NCBI GenBank assembly: GCA_964368645.1
Contig: CAYJBY010000015.1
Location: 6,747-70,746 of the forward strand
DNA: 64,000 nucleotides
Reading direction: 5' to 3'
Origin: JAEDHM01 sp964368645
Lineage (GTDB): Bacteria > Bacillota > Clostridia > Christensenellales > CAG-1252
The notes below the pieces were generated by a model. It had not been told where the DNA came from. It made no database searches and was given only the letters and a program-made list of their open reading frames with translations. Positions within the stretch are counted from its first letter, which is position 1; the number at the start of each line of letters is the position of its first letter. Below are positions 25,669 through 34,418 of the stretch, in pieces. Position numbers and translations under genes: made by a program.

Positions 25669-25692
25669 TATTTCCCTCCTGAAAATGCGAAT

Positions 25693-25742
25693 ATCCCATA
25701 TTGGGATAAAGATACTATACCAAACTGGGATAATTTTGTCAA
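25693..25742. promoter_or_regulatory. Promoter with paired operator palindromes
   Basis: On the minus strand TTGACA (25737-25742), a 17-bp spacer and TATAGT (25714-25719) drive the 88-residue gene. Two 15-bp sites of the same design overlap it: ATCCCA-TAT-TGGGAT at 25693-25707, just past the start point, and ATACCA-AAC-TGGGAT at 25717-25731 in the spacer and -10. Centres are 24 bp apart. The divergent XRE gene is the obvious binder, repressing the cluster and perhaps itself. Confidence 0.75.
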
Positions 25743-25770
25743 GAGCAAATTTCCAATGGAGGTATGTGTT

Positions 25771-25977
25771 TTGCGATTAAAAGAATTACGGATAAAGAAA
25801 AAAATCTCACAACTAAAGCTCGCACTTGACTTAAATACCTCTCAAAATACCATAAGCCGTTACGAAACAGGAGAAAGGGAAGCAGGTTACAGCGTGTTAA
25901 TCGCAATAGCCGACTATTTTGACGTATCAATAGATTATTTGTTAGAACGCACCGACAATCCGAAAATCAATAGATAG
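25771..25977 (+). CDS. XRE-family transcriptional regulator
   Basis: About 68 residues: a single helix-turn-helix, LRLKELRIKKKISQLKLALD then SQNTISRYETGEREAGYSVL, and the C-terminal IADYFDVSIDYLLERTD common in XRE repressors. I place the start at the TTG at 25771 because the perfect ribosome site GGAGGT (25758-25763) lies 7 bp before it; a frame extension to the ATG at 25756 would start inside that site. It faces the three-gene lipoprotein cluster across two operator palindromes and probably represses it. The AT-rich composition suggests the module was acquired. Confidence 0.85.
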   Translation: MRLKELRIKKKISQLKLALDLNTSQNTISRYETGEREAGYSVLIAIADYFDVSIDYLLERTDNPKINR

Positions 25978-25984
25978 CAAACGC

Positions 25985-26097
25985 CTATATCTGTCATTCG
26001 GAACGAGTGGCACTCTGTTAAGTTTATTGTGCCGCATAAACGCGAGATTCTTCGTTGTGACAAAGTCACGTCCTCAGAATGACAAACCCCGAGTGTT
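25985..26097. repeat. Head-to-head dispersed repeat
   Basis: GTCATTCGGAACGAGTGGCA at the left and CAGAATGAC at the right form an inverted pair, with ATAAACGCGAGATTCTTCG between. It matches the arms of the repeats at 29998 and 48580. No coding content. Confidence 0.75.
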
Positions 26098-26157
26098 CCC
26101 GAGATTCTGTGCAAGAATATCTACTATTGTTGCAGAGTGGGGTTAGCGACTATTTTC

Positions 26158-26540
26158 TTAACAACAAAAAGCCAAAGTATTACCGACTCCGACTCTTGTT
26201 TAATACTGAGATATCTGTCATTCTGAACGAGTGGCGCACGGCTGTGAAGAATCTCGCCGAAAGGCGTTTAATCGTTATTAGGCGGCTAATCATTACACTC
26301 TACGGAAACGGATTTTCCATTAAAAATAGCCGAAGTATTGCCTACTCCGACTCTTGTTTAATACTGAAGATATGTCATTCTGAACGAGTGGCACACGGCT
26401 GTGAAGAATCTCGCCGAAAGGCGGCTAGTCATTATCAGGCGTTTAATCGTTATTAGGCGGCTATCATTACACTGTATGAAAACGGGCTTTTCATTAACAA
26501 CAAAAAGCCGAAGTATTACCTACTCCGACTTTTTTATTGG
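26158..26540. repeat. Three tandem copies of a 160-180 bp repeat
   Basis: Each unit starts GCCRAAGTATTRCCKACTCC and continues with GACTCTTGTTTAATACTGA, then GTCATTCTGAACGAGTGGC and GAAGAATCTCGCCGAAAGGC. Copies begin at 26171, 26329 and 26507; the last is truncated beside the glucosidase stop. A related copy is at 24121-24240. Confidence 0.85.
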
Positions 26541-26577
26541 TGTTTTATTCCGTTGTGTAATTATCCGTTCCTTGTCC

Positions 26578-28248
26578 TTACATTATATACACTCTGGACT
26601 CGTAGGGGCGCAGGGTAATCGCCGCCGCCGTCTTGCAATCGGGATAATTGGCGGTAAGCAAGGTCGCTTTGCTTAAGTCGATACCATTAGGCACCGTCAT
26701 TTCGGTATCGGTTTCGGAGAAGTTCATACACACGAAGAGCTTTTTGCCCTCGTAATTACGCTCGTAAACGAACAGCTTTTTAGAGCCCTTGTAGTAGAGC
26801 TTAAAATCGCCGTAGATTACCACGGGATTCTCTTTACGCAGAGCCAACAGCTTGCGGTAGTAATTAAGGATACTGTCGGGATCTTTTTCCGCCGCTTCGA
26901 CGTTGATTTCCGTATAATTGGGGTTGACAACGAACCAAGGCTTTTCAGCGGTGGTAAAGCCTGCATTCTTGCCGCCGTTCCACTGCATCATAGTACGGGC
27001 GTTGTCGCGGCAGGCGTAACGCGCCAGTTTCATAACCGTTTCGTGCTTAAAGCCCAGTTTGCGGAACAGGTTATAGCAAGCGTGGGTATTGACGTCGGGA
27101 TAGTCGTCAAGCTCGTTAAGAGGGCAGTTGACCATACCGATTTCCTGTCCCTGGTAGATGAAAGGCGTACCGCCCAGACACAGGTACATAGTGGCTAAGG
27201 TTTTGCCGCTTTCCACGCGGAACTTTTCACTGCCGTAACGGGAAATAACTCTGGGCTGGTCGTGGTTCTCTATGTAGTTGGCGTTCCACGCCTTGTGATA
27301 GAGCTTAGTCTGCCAGTTGTTATAGACCTTTTTCAGCTTTTTGAGCTTAAAGCCCGTATGCACCCAGCTGTAAAGGAAGCAGTCCGCCTCCATATGCTGG
27401 AAGTTGAACATCATATTCAATTCTTGATTGCCGTTGCTGACGTACTTTAACGCCACCTTAGGAGTCATCATCGGAGCCTCGCCCACGGTCATAGCATCGT
27501 ATTTACCCCAAACGGTCTTGAACTCCTGCAAAAACTCGTGAATCCGAGGGCCGTTCTTGTAATGCTCCATACCTCTTGCGGCAGGCATAAGGGGGAAGCC
27601 GTTGGGTAAGCCCTCTTTTTTGCTGATAAAGGTGATAACGTCCTCACGGAAGCCGTCCACGCCCATATCCAGCCAAAACTTCATTATATCCTTAACCTCT
27701 TGTCTGACCTTAGGGTTATCCATATTGAGGTCGGGCTGTTCCACCGCGAAAAGGTGCAGGTAGTATTCGCCTCTTACCTCGTCGTACTGCCAACCGTCGC
27801 CGGGGAAGGTGGAAGTCCAGTTATTGGGGAACTTTTTGCCGTCCTTGCCCTTGCCCTTGCGCCAAATATAATAATCCTTATAGGGGTTGTCGTCACCGCC
27901 CTTGCGGCTTTCCAAAAACCACTTATGCTGATTGCTGGTGTGGTTGATAACCAAATCCATTATGACCTTAAGTCCCAAGGCGTGAGCCTTCTCCAAAACC
28001 GCCTTAAAGTCGTCTAACGTGCCGTATTCAGGCGCGATATTGCGGTAATCGGCTATGTCGTAGCCGTAGTCCGCCTGCGGTGAAACGTATAACGGTGAGA
28101 ACCAAATCGCGTCCGCGCCTACGCTCTTGACGTATTCCAGCTTGCCGAGAATACCCTTAAGGTCGCCGATGCCGTCGCCGTTGCCGTCGCAAAAGCTACG
28201 AGGCCAAATCTGATACACAGCCATCTCTTTCCACCAAATCTTTTCCAT
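26578..28248 (-). CDS. GH13 alpha-glucosidase / oligo-1,6-glucosidase
   Basis: 556 residues from the ATG at 28248, chosen because GGAG lies 7 bp upstream; an in-frame GTG two codons earlier would overlap that site. The (beta/alpha)8 barrel motifs are complete: VYQIWPRSFCDGNGDGIGDL near the start, DLVINHTS around 100, GFREDVI with the nucleophile Asp near 205, TVGEAPM with the acid/base Glu near 259, and IENHDQPR with the third carboxylate. These and the overall length fit the oligo-1,6-glucosidase / alpha-glucosidase group, which hydrolyses short alpha-glucans in the cytoplasm. No signal peptide. Monocistronic. Confidence 0.92.
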   Translation of the reverse strand: MEKIWWKEMAVYQIWPRSFCDGNGDGIGDLKGILGKLEYVKSVGADAIWFSPLYVSPQADYGYDIADYRNIAPEYGTLDDFKAVLEKAHALGLKVIMDLVINHTSNQHKWFLESRKGGDDNPYKDYYIWRKGKGKDGKKFPNNWTSTFPGDGWQYDEVRGEYYLHLFAVEQPDLNMDNPKVRQEVKDIMKFWLDMGVDGFREDVITFISKKEGLPNGFPLMPAARGMEHYKNGPRIHEFLQEFKTVWGKYDAMTVGEAPMMTPKVALKYVSNGNQELNMMFNFQHMEADCFLYSWVHTGFKLKKLKKVYNNWQTKLYHKAWNANYIENHDQPRVISRYGSEKFRVESGKTLATMYLCLGGTPFIYQGQEIGMVNCPLNELDDYPDVNTHACYNLFRKLGFKHETVMKLARYACRDNARTMMQWNGGKNAGFTTAEKPWFVVNPNYTEINVEAAEKDPDSILNYYRKLLALRKENPVVIYGDFKLYYKGSKKLFVYERNYEGKKLFVCMNFSETDTEMTVPNGIDLSKATLLTANYPDCKTAAAITLRPYESRVYIM

Positions 28249-28326
28249 AAACACTCTCCGTAAAAAAATTAGCGCATAAGAGGACTTGCCGCAATAAACG
28301 GCAACACCGCCTGTACGCGCTTAATA

Positions 28327-28355
28327 ATTTTACCATACTTCAAGAGGTTTTTCAA
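28327..28355 (-). promoter_or_regulatory. Promoter of the glucosidase gene
   Basis: TTGAAA (28350-28355) and TAAAAT (28327-28332) on the minus strand, 17 bp apart. The start would be about 70 nt before the glucosidase ATG. Confidence 0.6.
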
Positions 28356-28399
28356 TAGCGAAAAGCCTTTTTAGGGGAGATAAAGCCTGTTTTTTCCGT

Positions 28400-28858
28400 T
28401 CAAACGGCGGCGGACAAAAGGAATTCCGCGATTATCCGCGCGATTTTTTCCGCCAAGCTCTCCACCAGAGCAAAGGGAGCCTCCAAAAGCGATGTCATAA
28501 CGCTGTCGCTTTTCACCGCCACCACGCCCATTACGCTGACGTCGCCTAGGGGAGCGTGTCCCTCGCCCAACGCGCCGCCTGCTTTAACGCCCCCTCTGCG
28601 GAACTTGATTTTGCCCAAGTCGCTCCGCTCGCCCACGGCGGCATCCACAGCCAAGGTGAACGCGCAAGGGTGGTTTTGCGCCGCCATACGCCTGTATTCG
28701 GGAAGGTTTACGCCGTTGACGGGAGTTCCCTCCACGCCGTAAACGTAACAAGGCACGTTATATTTGTACCTAAGAAGACTGCCCACCTCGGGGCCCAGTC
28801 TGTCACCGCTTATCCTATCGCTGCCTATGCAAAAAATCACCGTTTCTCTCATACTCAT
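28400..28858 (-). CDS. YyaC-like sporulation protein (DUF1256 family)
   Basis: 152 residues. The start TVIFCIGSDRISGDRLGPEVGSLL and the following VYGVEGTPVNGVNL match the YyaC family, which resembles germination protease and hydrogenase-maturation folds. DAAVGERSDLGKIKFRRGG and the Gly-rich GGALGEGHAPLGDVSVMGVV also fit. YyaC-type proteins are found almost only in endospore formers, so the gene is evidence that the organism, or a recent ancestor, sporulates. Its exact activity is not established here. It stands alone between the glucosidase promoter and the pgsA upstream region. Confidence 0.8.
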   Translation of the reverse strand: MSMRETVIFCIGSDRISGDRLGPEVGSLLRYKYNVPCYVYGVEGTPVNGVNLPEYRRMAAQNHPCAFTLAVDAAVGERSDLGKIKFRRGGVKAGGALGEGHAPLGDVSVMGVVAVKSDSVMTSLLEAPFALVESLAEKIARIIAEFLLSAAV

Positions 28859-29039
28859 TGATTATTACCAACCCAACCCATAATTAAACGCAAGGAAAGG
28901 ATATTCCGACGGCAACAGCCGCAATTAATTTCCGCTCAATCAACGACTTTCGGGGGCGCAAGGGGGCTTTTAACCGCTTCCTGCCCAAGAGGACGGGCAG
29001 GGATAAGCGCAAGCACCGATTTATACCTTATGTTCCCTA

Positions 29040-29068
29040 TTGACAATTACGTGCATTTATAATAAAAT
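29040..29068 (+). promoter_or_regulatory. Promoter of pgsA
   Basis: TTGACA at 29040-29045 and TAAAAT at 29063-29068 with a 17-bp spacer, about 40 bp before the gene. The 250-bp gap before it also contains a CCTGCCC/GGGCAGG hairpin (28980-29001). Confidence 0.65.
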
Positions 29069-29107
29069 ATGTATTGATGGAAAGTTTTTCTTATCCGTCG
29101 GGAGGCT

Positions 29108-29785
29108 ATGATGAAAAGACTGCAATTTACCAAAAAAGAGCTTTGCACTATACCCAATTTGCTTACCCTTATCCGTATTCTGTGCATACCTGCGGTTATG
29201 ACGCTGGTAATTCTCGGAGCAAGAGCGGACGCGGTGCATTTTTACGTTTATATCGCGCTGGGGCTTATGGCTTTTGCCGCCGCTACGGACGTTGTGGACG
29301 GCTGGATTGCAAGGAAATTCAACCAAGGCTCCTATATAGGTCAATGCGTTGATCCCATAGCGGATAAGGTTATGCACGTAGGTACTATTATCGCCTTATC
29401 GGTTGCAGGTTATATGCACTGGGCGTTTATCATCGTGCTGGCGTTTAGAGAGCTGATGATGATTGTGGTAGGCTCTTTCGTAGTCAACAAAATCAATATC
29501 AAAGCCAATATGCTGGGTAAGGTCGCAAGCTGTACTATCAGCATAGGCGTTATCTGCTGTTTCTTCCACAACTTTATCAGCGGACTTTGGGGCGAGTTCG
29601 GTATTGACTGGATTATCGTTACCATCGGCTTAGTGCTCAACTGGGCGGCAGCTGTCAATTACGCTATCGACACCATCAAACAGCTTAAAGCCGACAAGGC
29701 GAAAAAAGCGGCAGGCATCACCGACGAGCCGTCCGCGGCAGACGCGGAGCAAGAGGCAGCCGCCACCACAACGGACAAGGAGTAA
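29108..29785 (+). CDS. pgsA: CDP-alcohol phosphatidyltransferase, probable PgsA
   Basis: 225 residues. The opening CTIPNLLTLIRILCIPAV is the typical PgsA N-terminus. The family signature DG-x2-AR-x8-G-x3-D-x3-D is present from DGWIARKF to VDPIADK (about residues 61-83). Five or six membrane helices follow. The last 35 residues are an Ala/Glu-rich soluble tail that is not part of the domain. The enzyme would transfer phosphatidyl from CDP-diacylglycerol to glycerol-3-phosphate, the first committed step to phosphatidylglycerol. GGAGG lies directly upstream of two consecutive ATG codons; I use the first. Confidence 0.88.
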   Translation: MMKRLQFTKKELCTIPNLLTLIRILCIPAVMTLVILGARADAVHFYVYIALGLMAFAAATDVVDGWIARKFNQGSYIGQCVDPIADKVMHVGTIIALSVAGYMHWAFIIVLAFRELMMIVVGSFVVNKINIKANMLGKVASCTISIGVICCFFHNFISGLWGEFGIDWIIVTIGLVLNWAAAVNYAIDTIKQLKADKAKKAAGITDEPSAADAEQEAAATTTDKE

Positions 29786-29797
29786 CTTAAGGCTACG

Positions 29798-29915
29798 CAC
29801 GAATGTCATTCTGCGAACAATATTTGTCATTCTGGACAAGCAATACCTGTCATTCTGAGGAAACAACTTGTTTGTGACGAAGAATCTCGCATCTATGCGA
29901 TACAGCAATCTACAA
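29798..29915. repeat. Dispersed GTCATTCTG repeat after pgsA
   Basis: Three partial GTCATTCTG starts (29803, 29826, 29850), then GAAGAATCTCGCATCTATGC. It lies between the pgsA stop and its terminator. Confidence 0.75.
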
Positions 29916-29922
29916 CCATATT

Positions 29923-29952
29923 AAGGGACGGTCTTCCGTCCCTTTTTGTTTT
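29923..29952 (+). terminator. Intrinsic terminator of pgsA
   Basis: Stem AAGGGACGG with CCGTCCCTT, loop TCTT, followed by TTTTTGTTTTT. Confidence 0.85.
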
Positions 29953-29997
29953 TAACCGTATTGTCCATAGCGCAGTGATTAATAATTCCGTCTGTCG

Positions 29998-30094
29998 GCG
30001 AGATTCTTCACTTCGCATAAACGCTTGTTCAGAATGACAAGTTAAATTCCCCGGGGTTCCCTGCAAAAACACGTAGTGTTATTGTGGGGTGGCC
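29998..30094. repeat. Dispersed repeat arm plus hairpin
   Basis: GCGAGATTCTTCACTTCGCA, then TTCAGAATGAC, then the 31-nt hairpin at 30059-30089 (14-bp stem with one mismatch, loop GTA). It is a few bases before the histidine promoter. Confidence 0.8.
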
Positions 30095-30128
30095 TTATCC
30101 ACTGAGAAATAATTATTTCCGAAAACAC

Positions 30129-30157
30129 TTTACAACTTTAACGCGATAATGTATTAT
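30129..30157 (+). promoter_or_regulatory. Promoter of the histidine operon
   Basis: TTTACA (30129-30134), 17-bp spacer, TATTAT (30152-30157). Downstream, an inverted repeat TCCGC-CTGAC-GCGGA (30201-30215) lies next to the ribosome site of the first gene and could be a regulatory site. No T-box features are seen. Confidence 0.65.
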
Positions 30158-30227
30158 AGTGATAGGGGCGGTTTTTTGAACAGCCCTTACCGCAGAACAA
30201 TCCGCCTGACGCGGATAAGGAGATAAT

Positions 30228-30491
30228 ATGAAACTTTACGAGGTATTGAGCAAACTTGAAACACCGGAAGATTACCGTATGTTTTTCGAGGATTTATGCA
30301 CCTATGCGGAAATCGAAAAGATGGAGCAGAGGATAGAGTCCGCCCAGCTTTTAATCGAGGGCGACACCTACAATCAGGTAATGGAAAAAACGGAGATTTC
30401 CACGGCGACGTTATCCCGTGTTTCCCGTTGTATCAAGCACGGCAGCGGCGGTTACGCCAAGCTGCTTAAGCGGATTATGGAGAGCAAATAA
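30228..30491 (+). CDS. YerC/YecD-type TrpR-family regulator, first gene of the his operon
   Basis: 87 residues. MKLYEVLSKLETPEDYRMFF through YNQVMEKTEISTATLSRVSR matches the YerC/YecD family, a TrpR-like helical fold with a helix-turn-helix (TEISTATLSRVSRCIKHG). TrpR itself senses tryptophan; the Bacillota YerC branch has been proposed as a histidine-responsive repressor (HisR). Heading the whole histidine operon, with its last base shared with the hisZ start, it fits autoregulated control of the pathway. The effector is inferred from context, not seen. Confidence 0.85.
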   Translation: MKLYEVLSKLETPEDYRMFFEDLCTYAEIEKMEQRIESAQLLIEGDTYNQVMEKTEISTATLSRVSRCIKHGSGGYAKLLKRIMESK

Positions 30492-31426
30492 TGATTATCG
30501 ACACCAAAACGCTGGAAGCGGACGAGCGAGTTTATCTGGAGCTTCGCGCCCTATACGAGCAAAGCGGCTACAGGCAGTTCCGTATGCGGAAGTTTGAGGA
30601 GTACTCGCTGTATCTGGAAAACAAGAATTTTTTAGGCAGTGAATACGTTATCACCTTTAACGCACCGGACGGCAAGCTTTTGGCACTCAAACCTGACGTA
30701 ACCCTATCCATTGTCAAGAACGCAAAAGCCTCAGGCGAAAACGAGGAAAAGCTGTATTACCGCGAGAGCGTTTACCGCAAGGGCGAATACGGCGGATTTA
30801 AGGAAATCAGCCAAATGGGATTAGAGCATATCGGCAACGTGGGCTTGGCGGAAACGGTGGAGATTTGCGCCCTTGCACGCAAAAGTCTGGCGGTCGTGGA
30901 CGAGAATTACGTATTTGCGCTGTCGGATATGAGCTTTATCGGCGGACTGTTAAGGCTCGCGCCTGAAGCGTTGCAGGACGCGGTTTTGACCTGTATCCGC
31001 TCCCGTAACACCCACGAGTTAAAGGCGTTGTGCGCGGATAACGGTTTAAGCGGCGAGGTTACTGACAAAATGCTGTCTATCGCCGGCTGTCCGACGGACT
31101 TCAAAACCGCGATAAGCGTAGCGGAAAAGGTTGCGGAGGGCGACCGCACGATGACGGAGTCCTTAAGCACCCTCAAAACCCTGTTTAACGAGGTCGAAGG
31201 CACCGCGGACGAGAGCAAAATCCGTTTGGATTTCAGCATTCTCAACGATATTGCCTATTATAACGGCATTATTTTCCAAGGCTACGTATCCAAAATGCCC
31301 AAGCTGTTACTGTCGGGCGGCAGATACGACCGCCTGTTGGAAAAGTTCAACAAGACGGTAGGCGCGATGGGCTTTGCGCTGTCGCTTAACGACGTGGTAG
31401 CCTACTATAACGGAGAGCAATTATGA
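30491..31426 (+). CDS. hisZ: ATP phosphoribosyltransferase regulatory subunit
   Basis: 311 residues, a HisRS-like protein without the tRNA-binding domain. YRQFRMRKFEEYSLYLENKN and LLALKPDVTLSIVK fit motif 2 of class II folds, and the C-terminal LLSGGRYDRLLEKF is the motif 3 pattern. HisZ forms a complex with the short HisG and gives it histidine feedback control. The short HisG downstream needs such a partner, so the two calls support each other. Its end overlaps hisG by 4 bp. Confidence 0.93.
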   Translation: MIIDTKTLEADERVYLELRALYEQSGYRQFRMRKFEEYSLYLENKNFLGSEYVITFNAPDGKLLALKPDVTLSIVKNAKASGENEEKLYYRESVYRKGEYGGFKEISQMGLEHIGNVGLAETVEICALARKSLAVVDENYVFALSDMSFIGGLLRLAPEALQDAVLTCIRSRNTHELKALCADNGLSGEVTDKMLSIAGCPTDFKTAISVAEKVAEGDRTMTESLSTLKTLFNEVEGTADESKIRLDFSILNDIAYYNGIIFQGYVSKMPKLLLSGGRYDRLLEKFNKTVGAMGFALSLNDVVAYYNGEQL

Positions 31427-32046
31427 TTAGCGTAGCATTACCCAAAGGACGATTGGGAAACAAGGCGTACGGACTGCTGGAAAAGTGCGGCTATACGGTA
31501 GCCGAGAGCTTTGACGACAGCCGCAAGCTGATATTCGAAAACGAAGACAAGGGAATACGATATTTTTTGGTTAAGCCCTCGGACGTACCTGTTTACGTGG
31601 AAAAGGGCGCGGCGGATATAGGCGTAGTCGGCAAGGACGTGCTTTTGGAGTACGGCGCGGACGTTTACGAGCTGTCCGACCTTTTAATCGGCAAATGCCG
31701 TATGTGCGTGGCGGCGAAAAAGTCCTTTATCGAGGACGTGAAACGCCCCTTGGTGGTCGCCACCAAGTTCCCCCACATAGCACGCGCCTATTACGACGGC
31801 AAAAACCGCGAAATCGAGATAATCAAGCTAAGCGGTTCCATCGAGCTTGCGCCGATTCTCAATATGTCGGACATTATCGTGGATATAGTGGAAACGGGCA
31901 CCACCCTGAAGGAGAACGATTTGGAAGTCAAGGAAGTGGTTCTGCCGATAAGCGCAAGACTTATAGCCAACAAATCCTCCTACAAATTCAAGGAAAACGA
32001 AATCAGAACGATTGCCGAAAAGATAAGAGAGGTCACTAATGATTAA
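31423..32046 (+). CDS. hisG: ATP phosphoribosyltransferase, short form
   Basis: 207 residues, the short form lacking the C-terminal regulatory domain. The start ISVALPKGRLGNKAYGLLEK, the middle DIGVVGKDVLLEYG and DIIVDIVETGTTLKEND (PRPP-binding loop) are characteristic. It condenses ATP and PRPP to PR-ATP, the first step of histidine synthesis. Overlaps hisZ by 4 bp and hisD by 8 bp. Confidence 0.97.
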   Translation: MISVALPKGRLGNKAYGLLEKCGYTVAESFDDSRKLIFENEDKGIRYFLVKPSDVPVYVEKGAADIGVVGKDVLLEYGADVYELSDLLIGKCRMCVAAKKSFIEDVKRPLVVATKFPHIARAYYDGKNREIEIIKLSGSIELAPILNMSDIIVDIVETGTTLKENDLEVKEVVLPISARLIANKSSYKFKENEIRTIAEKIREVTND

Positions 32047-33322
32047 GCAGTACGATTTTAGTTCGGTAAAAACAAAGGATATACTCAACCGCGAGCTTAC
32101 CTCCTACGGCGAGTACGAGCAGGCGGTGGACGGTATTCTTGCAGAGGTCAGGGAACGCGGAGACGCCGCGCTGTACGACTTTGGCGAGAGGTTCGACAAG
32201 GTGCGGCTTACCGCCCTTGAGGTGACGGAAGAGGAGTTTGCCGCGGCGGAAAAAGCCGTCGGAGCGGATTACAAGGCAATGCTCAACCGTTCCGCAGACA
32301 ATATCCGCGCTTTCCACGCCGCACAAAGGAGAGAGGGCTTCGAGCTGAAAAAGGACGGAATAGTTTTAGGGCAGAGGATAACGCCTATCGAGAACGTGGG
32401 CGTTTACGTACCGGGCGGCACGGCAAGCTACCCCTCCACGGTTTTGATGAACGTAATTCCTGCGAGGATAGCAGGAGTTAAAAATATTTATATGACCACG
32501 CCCCCCACCAAGGACGGCGCAATCAAGGCGGAAATCCTTGTGGCGGCAAGACTTGCAGGCGTTGACAAGGTTTTCAAAATCGGCGGCGCAGGCGCAATTG
32601 CGGCGTTAGCCTACGGCACGGAGAGCGTACCCAAGGTGGATAAAATCGTAGGTCCGGGTAACATTTTCGTGGCGTTAGCCAAAAAGAAGGTTTACGGCAT
32701 AGTGGGTATCGATATGATAGCAGGCCCCAGTGAAATCCTTGTGGTGGCGGACAACACCGCTAATCCCGTATGGGTAGCGGCGGATATGCTTTCGCAGGCG
32801 GAACACGACAAGCTGGCAACGGCGGTTTTGGTTACGGACGACAAGGACTTAGCGGCAGGCGTTGCGGCAGAAATCGAAAGACAGCTGCCCCTGTTACCAA
32901 GATACGAAATAGCGGCGGCGTCTATTGAGGTAAACGGCAAAATTTTGATTACCGACAGCATAGCTTCGGCAATAGAGGTTTCCAACGCCATAGCACCTGA
33001 ACACTTGGAGTTGGCGGTCAAAGAGCCCTTCGCCCTCTTAAGCAAGGTGAAAAACGCAGGCTCGGTCTTTTTAGGACACTACACGCCCGAAGCGTTGGGC
33101 GACTACTACGCAGGGCCAAACCACACTCTGCCCACAAGCGGCAGCGCAAGATTCGCCTCGCCCCTAGGCGTTGACGACTTTATCAAGCGTTCGGCATATA
33201 CCTGCTACGACCGCAACGCGCTGTCCAAGGCAAGTGCGGACGTTGCCGCCTTTGCCTTAAGCGAGGGCTTAACCGCACACGCAAAATCGGCAACGGTAAG
33301 GGAGAGTACGGACAATGAGTAA
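32039..33322 (+). CDS. hisD: Histidinol dehydrogenase
   Basis: 427 residues. PIENVGVYVPGGTASYPSTV, KVDKIVGPGNIFVALAK and MIAGPSEILVVAD are family motifs; the zinc/catalytic region is LSQAEHDKLATA, with the final YAGPNHTLPTSGSARF. It oxidises histidinol to histidine in two NAD-dependent steps. Overlaps hisG and hisC by 8 bp each. Confidence 0.97.
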   Translation: MIKQYDFSSVKTKDILNRELTSYGEYEQAVDGILAEVRERGDAALYDFGERFDKVRLTALEVTEEEFAAAEKAVGADYKAMLNRSADNIRAFHAAQRREGFELKKDGIVLGQRITPIENVGVYVPGGTASYPSTVLMNVIPARIAGVKNIYMTTPPTKDGAIKAEILVAARLAGVDKVFKIGGAGAIAALAYGTESVPKVDKIVGPGNIFVALAKKKVYGIVGIDMIAGPSEILVVADNTANPVWVAADMLSQAEHDKLATAVLVTDDKDLAAGVAAEIERQLPLLPRYEIAAASIEVNGKILITDSIASAIEVSNAIAPEHLELAVKEPFALLSKVKNAGSVFLGHYTPEALGDYYAGPNHTLPTSGSARFASPLGVDDFIKRSAYTCYDRNALSKASADVAAFALSEGLTAHAKSATVRESTDNE

Positions 33323-34418
33323 ATTCTTAAGCAAACGCTTTGCGGACTTAGAGCCCTACGTTCCGGGAGAACAGCCTAGGGATAAGGCGTACGTTAAGCT
33401 GAACACCAACGAATCGCCCTATCCGCCCTCAAAGGCGGTAATCGACGCGCTAACCGAGAGCGAAATTTCCAATCTCAACCTGTATTCCGATCCAACTGTA
33501 ACGGTTTTCCGCCTATCTGTCGCCGATTATTACAATAGGCAACTTGCAAAAAACGGCGCAGGCTTCGAGCTTTCCGCAGATAACGTCTTCCCTGTCAACG
33601 GTTCGGACGAGGCGCTTGCCTTTATCTTCCAAGCCTTTTGCGACAAGGACAAGGGTATGGCGTGTCCGTCTGTTGGCTACGGCTGTTACCCCGTATTCTG
33701 CGGAGTGCAAGGGATACCCTTCAAGCCCGTACCCGTAAATGCGGATTTCTCGGTGAATACGGCACTTTTTAATGGTATTACCCACAATATAACCATTGCT
33801 AACCCCAATGCGCAAACAGGACTTTTCCTGCCGCTTGCAAGGATTGAAGAGCTTTTGGCGGAGAATCCCGACAGACTTGTGGTTATAGACGAGGCTTATT
33901 GCGATTTCGGCGGCGAAAGCGCGGTAAAACTGCTTAATTCCTATGACAATCTGATAGTGGTTCAAACCCTCTCAAAGTCCAGACAATTAGCAGGCGCAAG
34001 AGTCGGATTTGCCCTTGCCTCCGAACAAATCGTAGCCGATCTTAACGCAATGCGCTTTAGCTTTAACCCCTACAACGTCAACCGCCTAAGCACAATTGCG
34101 GCGGCTAAGGCGATGGAGGACGAAAACTACTTCGAGCAAACCAGAGCGGAGATTATCGCCACAAGAGAGGACGCAAAAAAACGGCTGATTTCCTTAGGCT
34201 TCGAGGTTACGGACTCGCTTTCCAACTTCGTGTTGGCTACGCGCTGTGATATAGGCGGCAAGGAGCTGTACCTTAAGCTAAAGGAAAAGGGCGTTTTGGT
34301 GCGGTTTTTAAGTGACGTGCCGCTACGCAATTCTGTCCGAATAACCATAGGCTCAAAAGCCCAAATGTCCGTATTGTTCGAGAAAATCGAGGAAATCTTA
34401 AAGGAGAAAGGATTATGA
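33315..34418 (+). CDS. hisC: Histidinol-phosphate aminotransferase
   Basis: 367 residues, PLP fold type I. YVKLNTNESPYPPSKAVIDA at the start, PVNGSDEALAFIFQAFC in the cofactor region, and TLSKSRQLAGARVGFAL with the PLP-binding Lys. It converts imidazole-acetol phosphate to histidinol phosphate using glutamate. Overlaps both neighbours. Confidence 0.95.
   Translation: MSKFLSKRFADLEPYVPGEQPRDKAYVKLNTNESPYPPSKAVIDALTESEISNLNLYSDPTVTVFRLSVADYYNRQLAKNGAGFELSADNVFPVNGSDEALAFIFQAFCDKDKGMACPSVGYGCYPVFCGVQGIPFKPVPVNADFSVNTALFNGITHNITIANPNAQTGLFLPLARIEELLAENPDRLVVIDEAYCDFGGESAVKLLNSYDNLIVVQTLSKSRQLAGARVGFALASEQIVADLNAMRFSFNPYNVNRLSTIAAAKAMEDENYFEQTRAEIIATREDAKKRLISLGFEVTDSLSNFVLATRCDIGGKELYLKLKEKGVLVRFLSDVPLRNSVRITIGSKAQMSVLFEKIEEILKEKGL

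Noticed and set aside
25756..25770. ATG start for the XRE gene at 25756
   Set aside because: This ATG overlaps the GGAGGT ribosome site that serves the TTG at 25771.
30158..30227. T-box leader for the histidine operon
   Set aside because: The leader is about 65 nt, with no T-box sequence or terminator.
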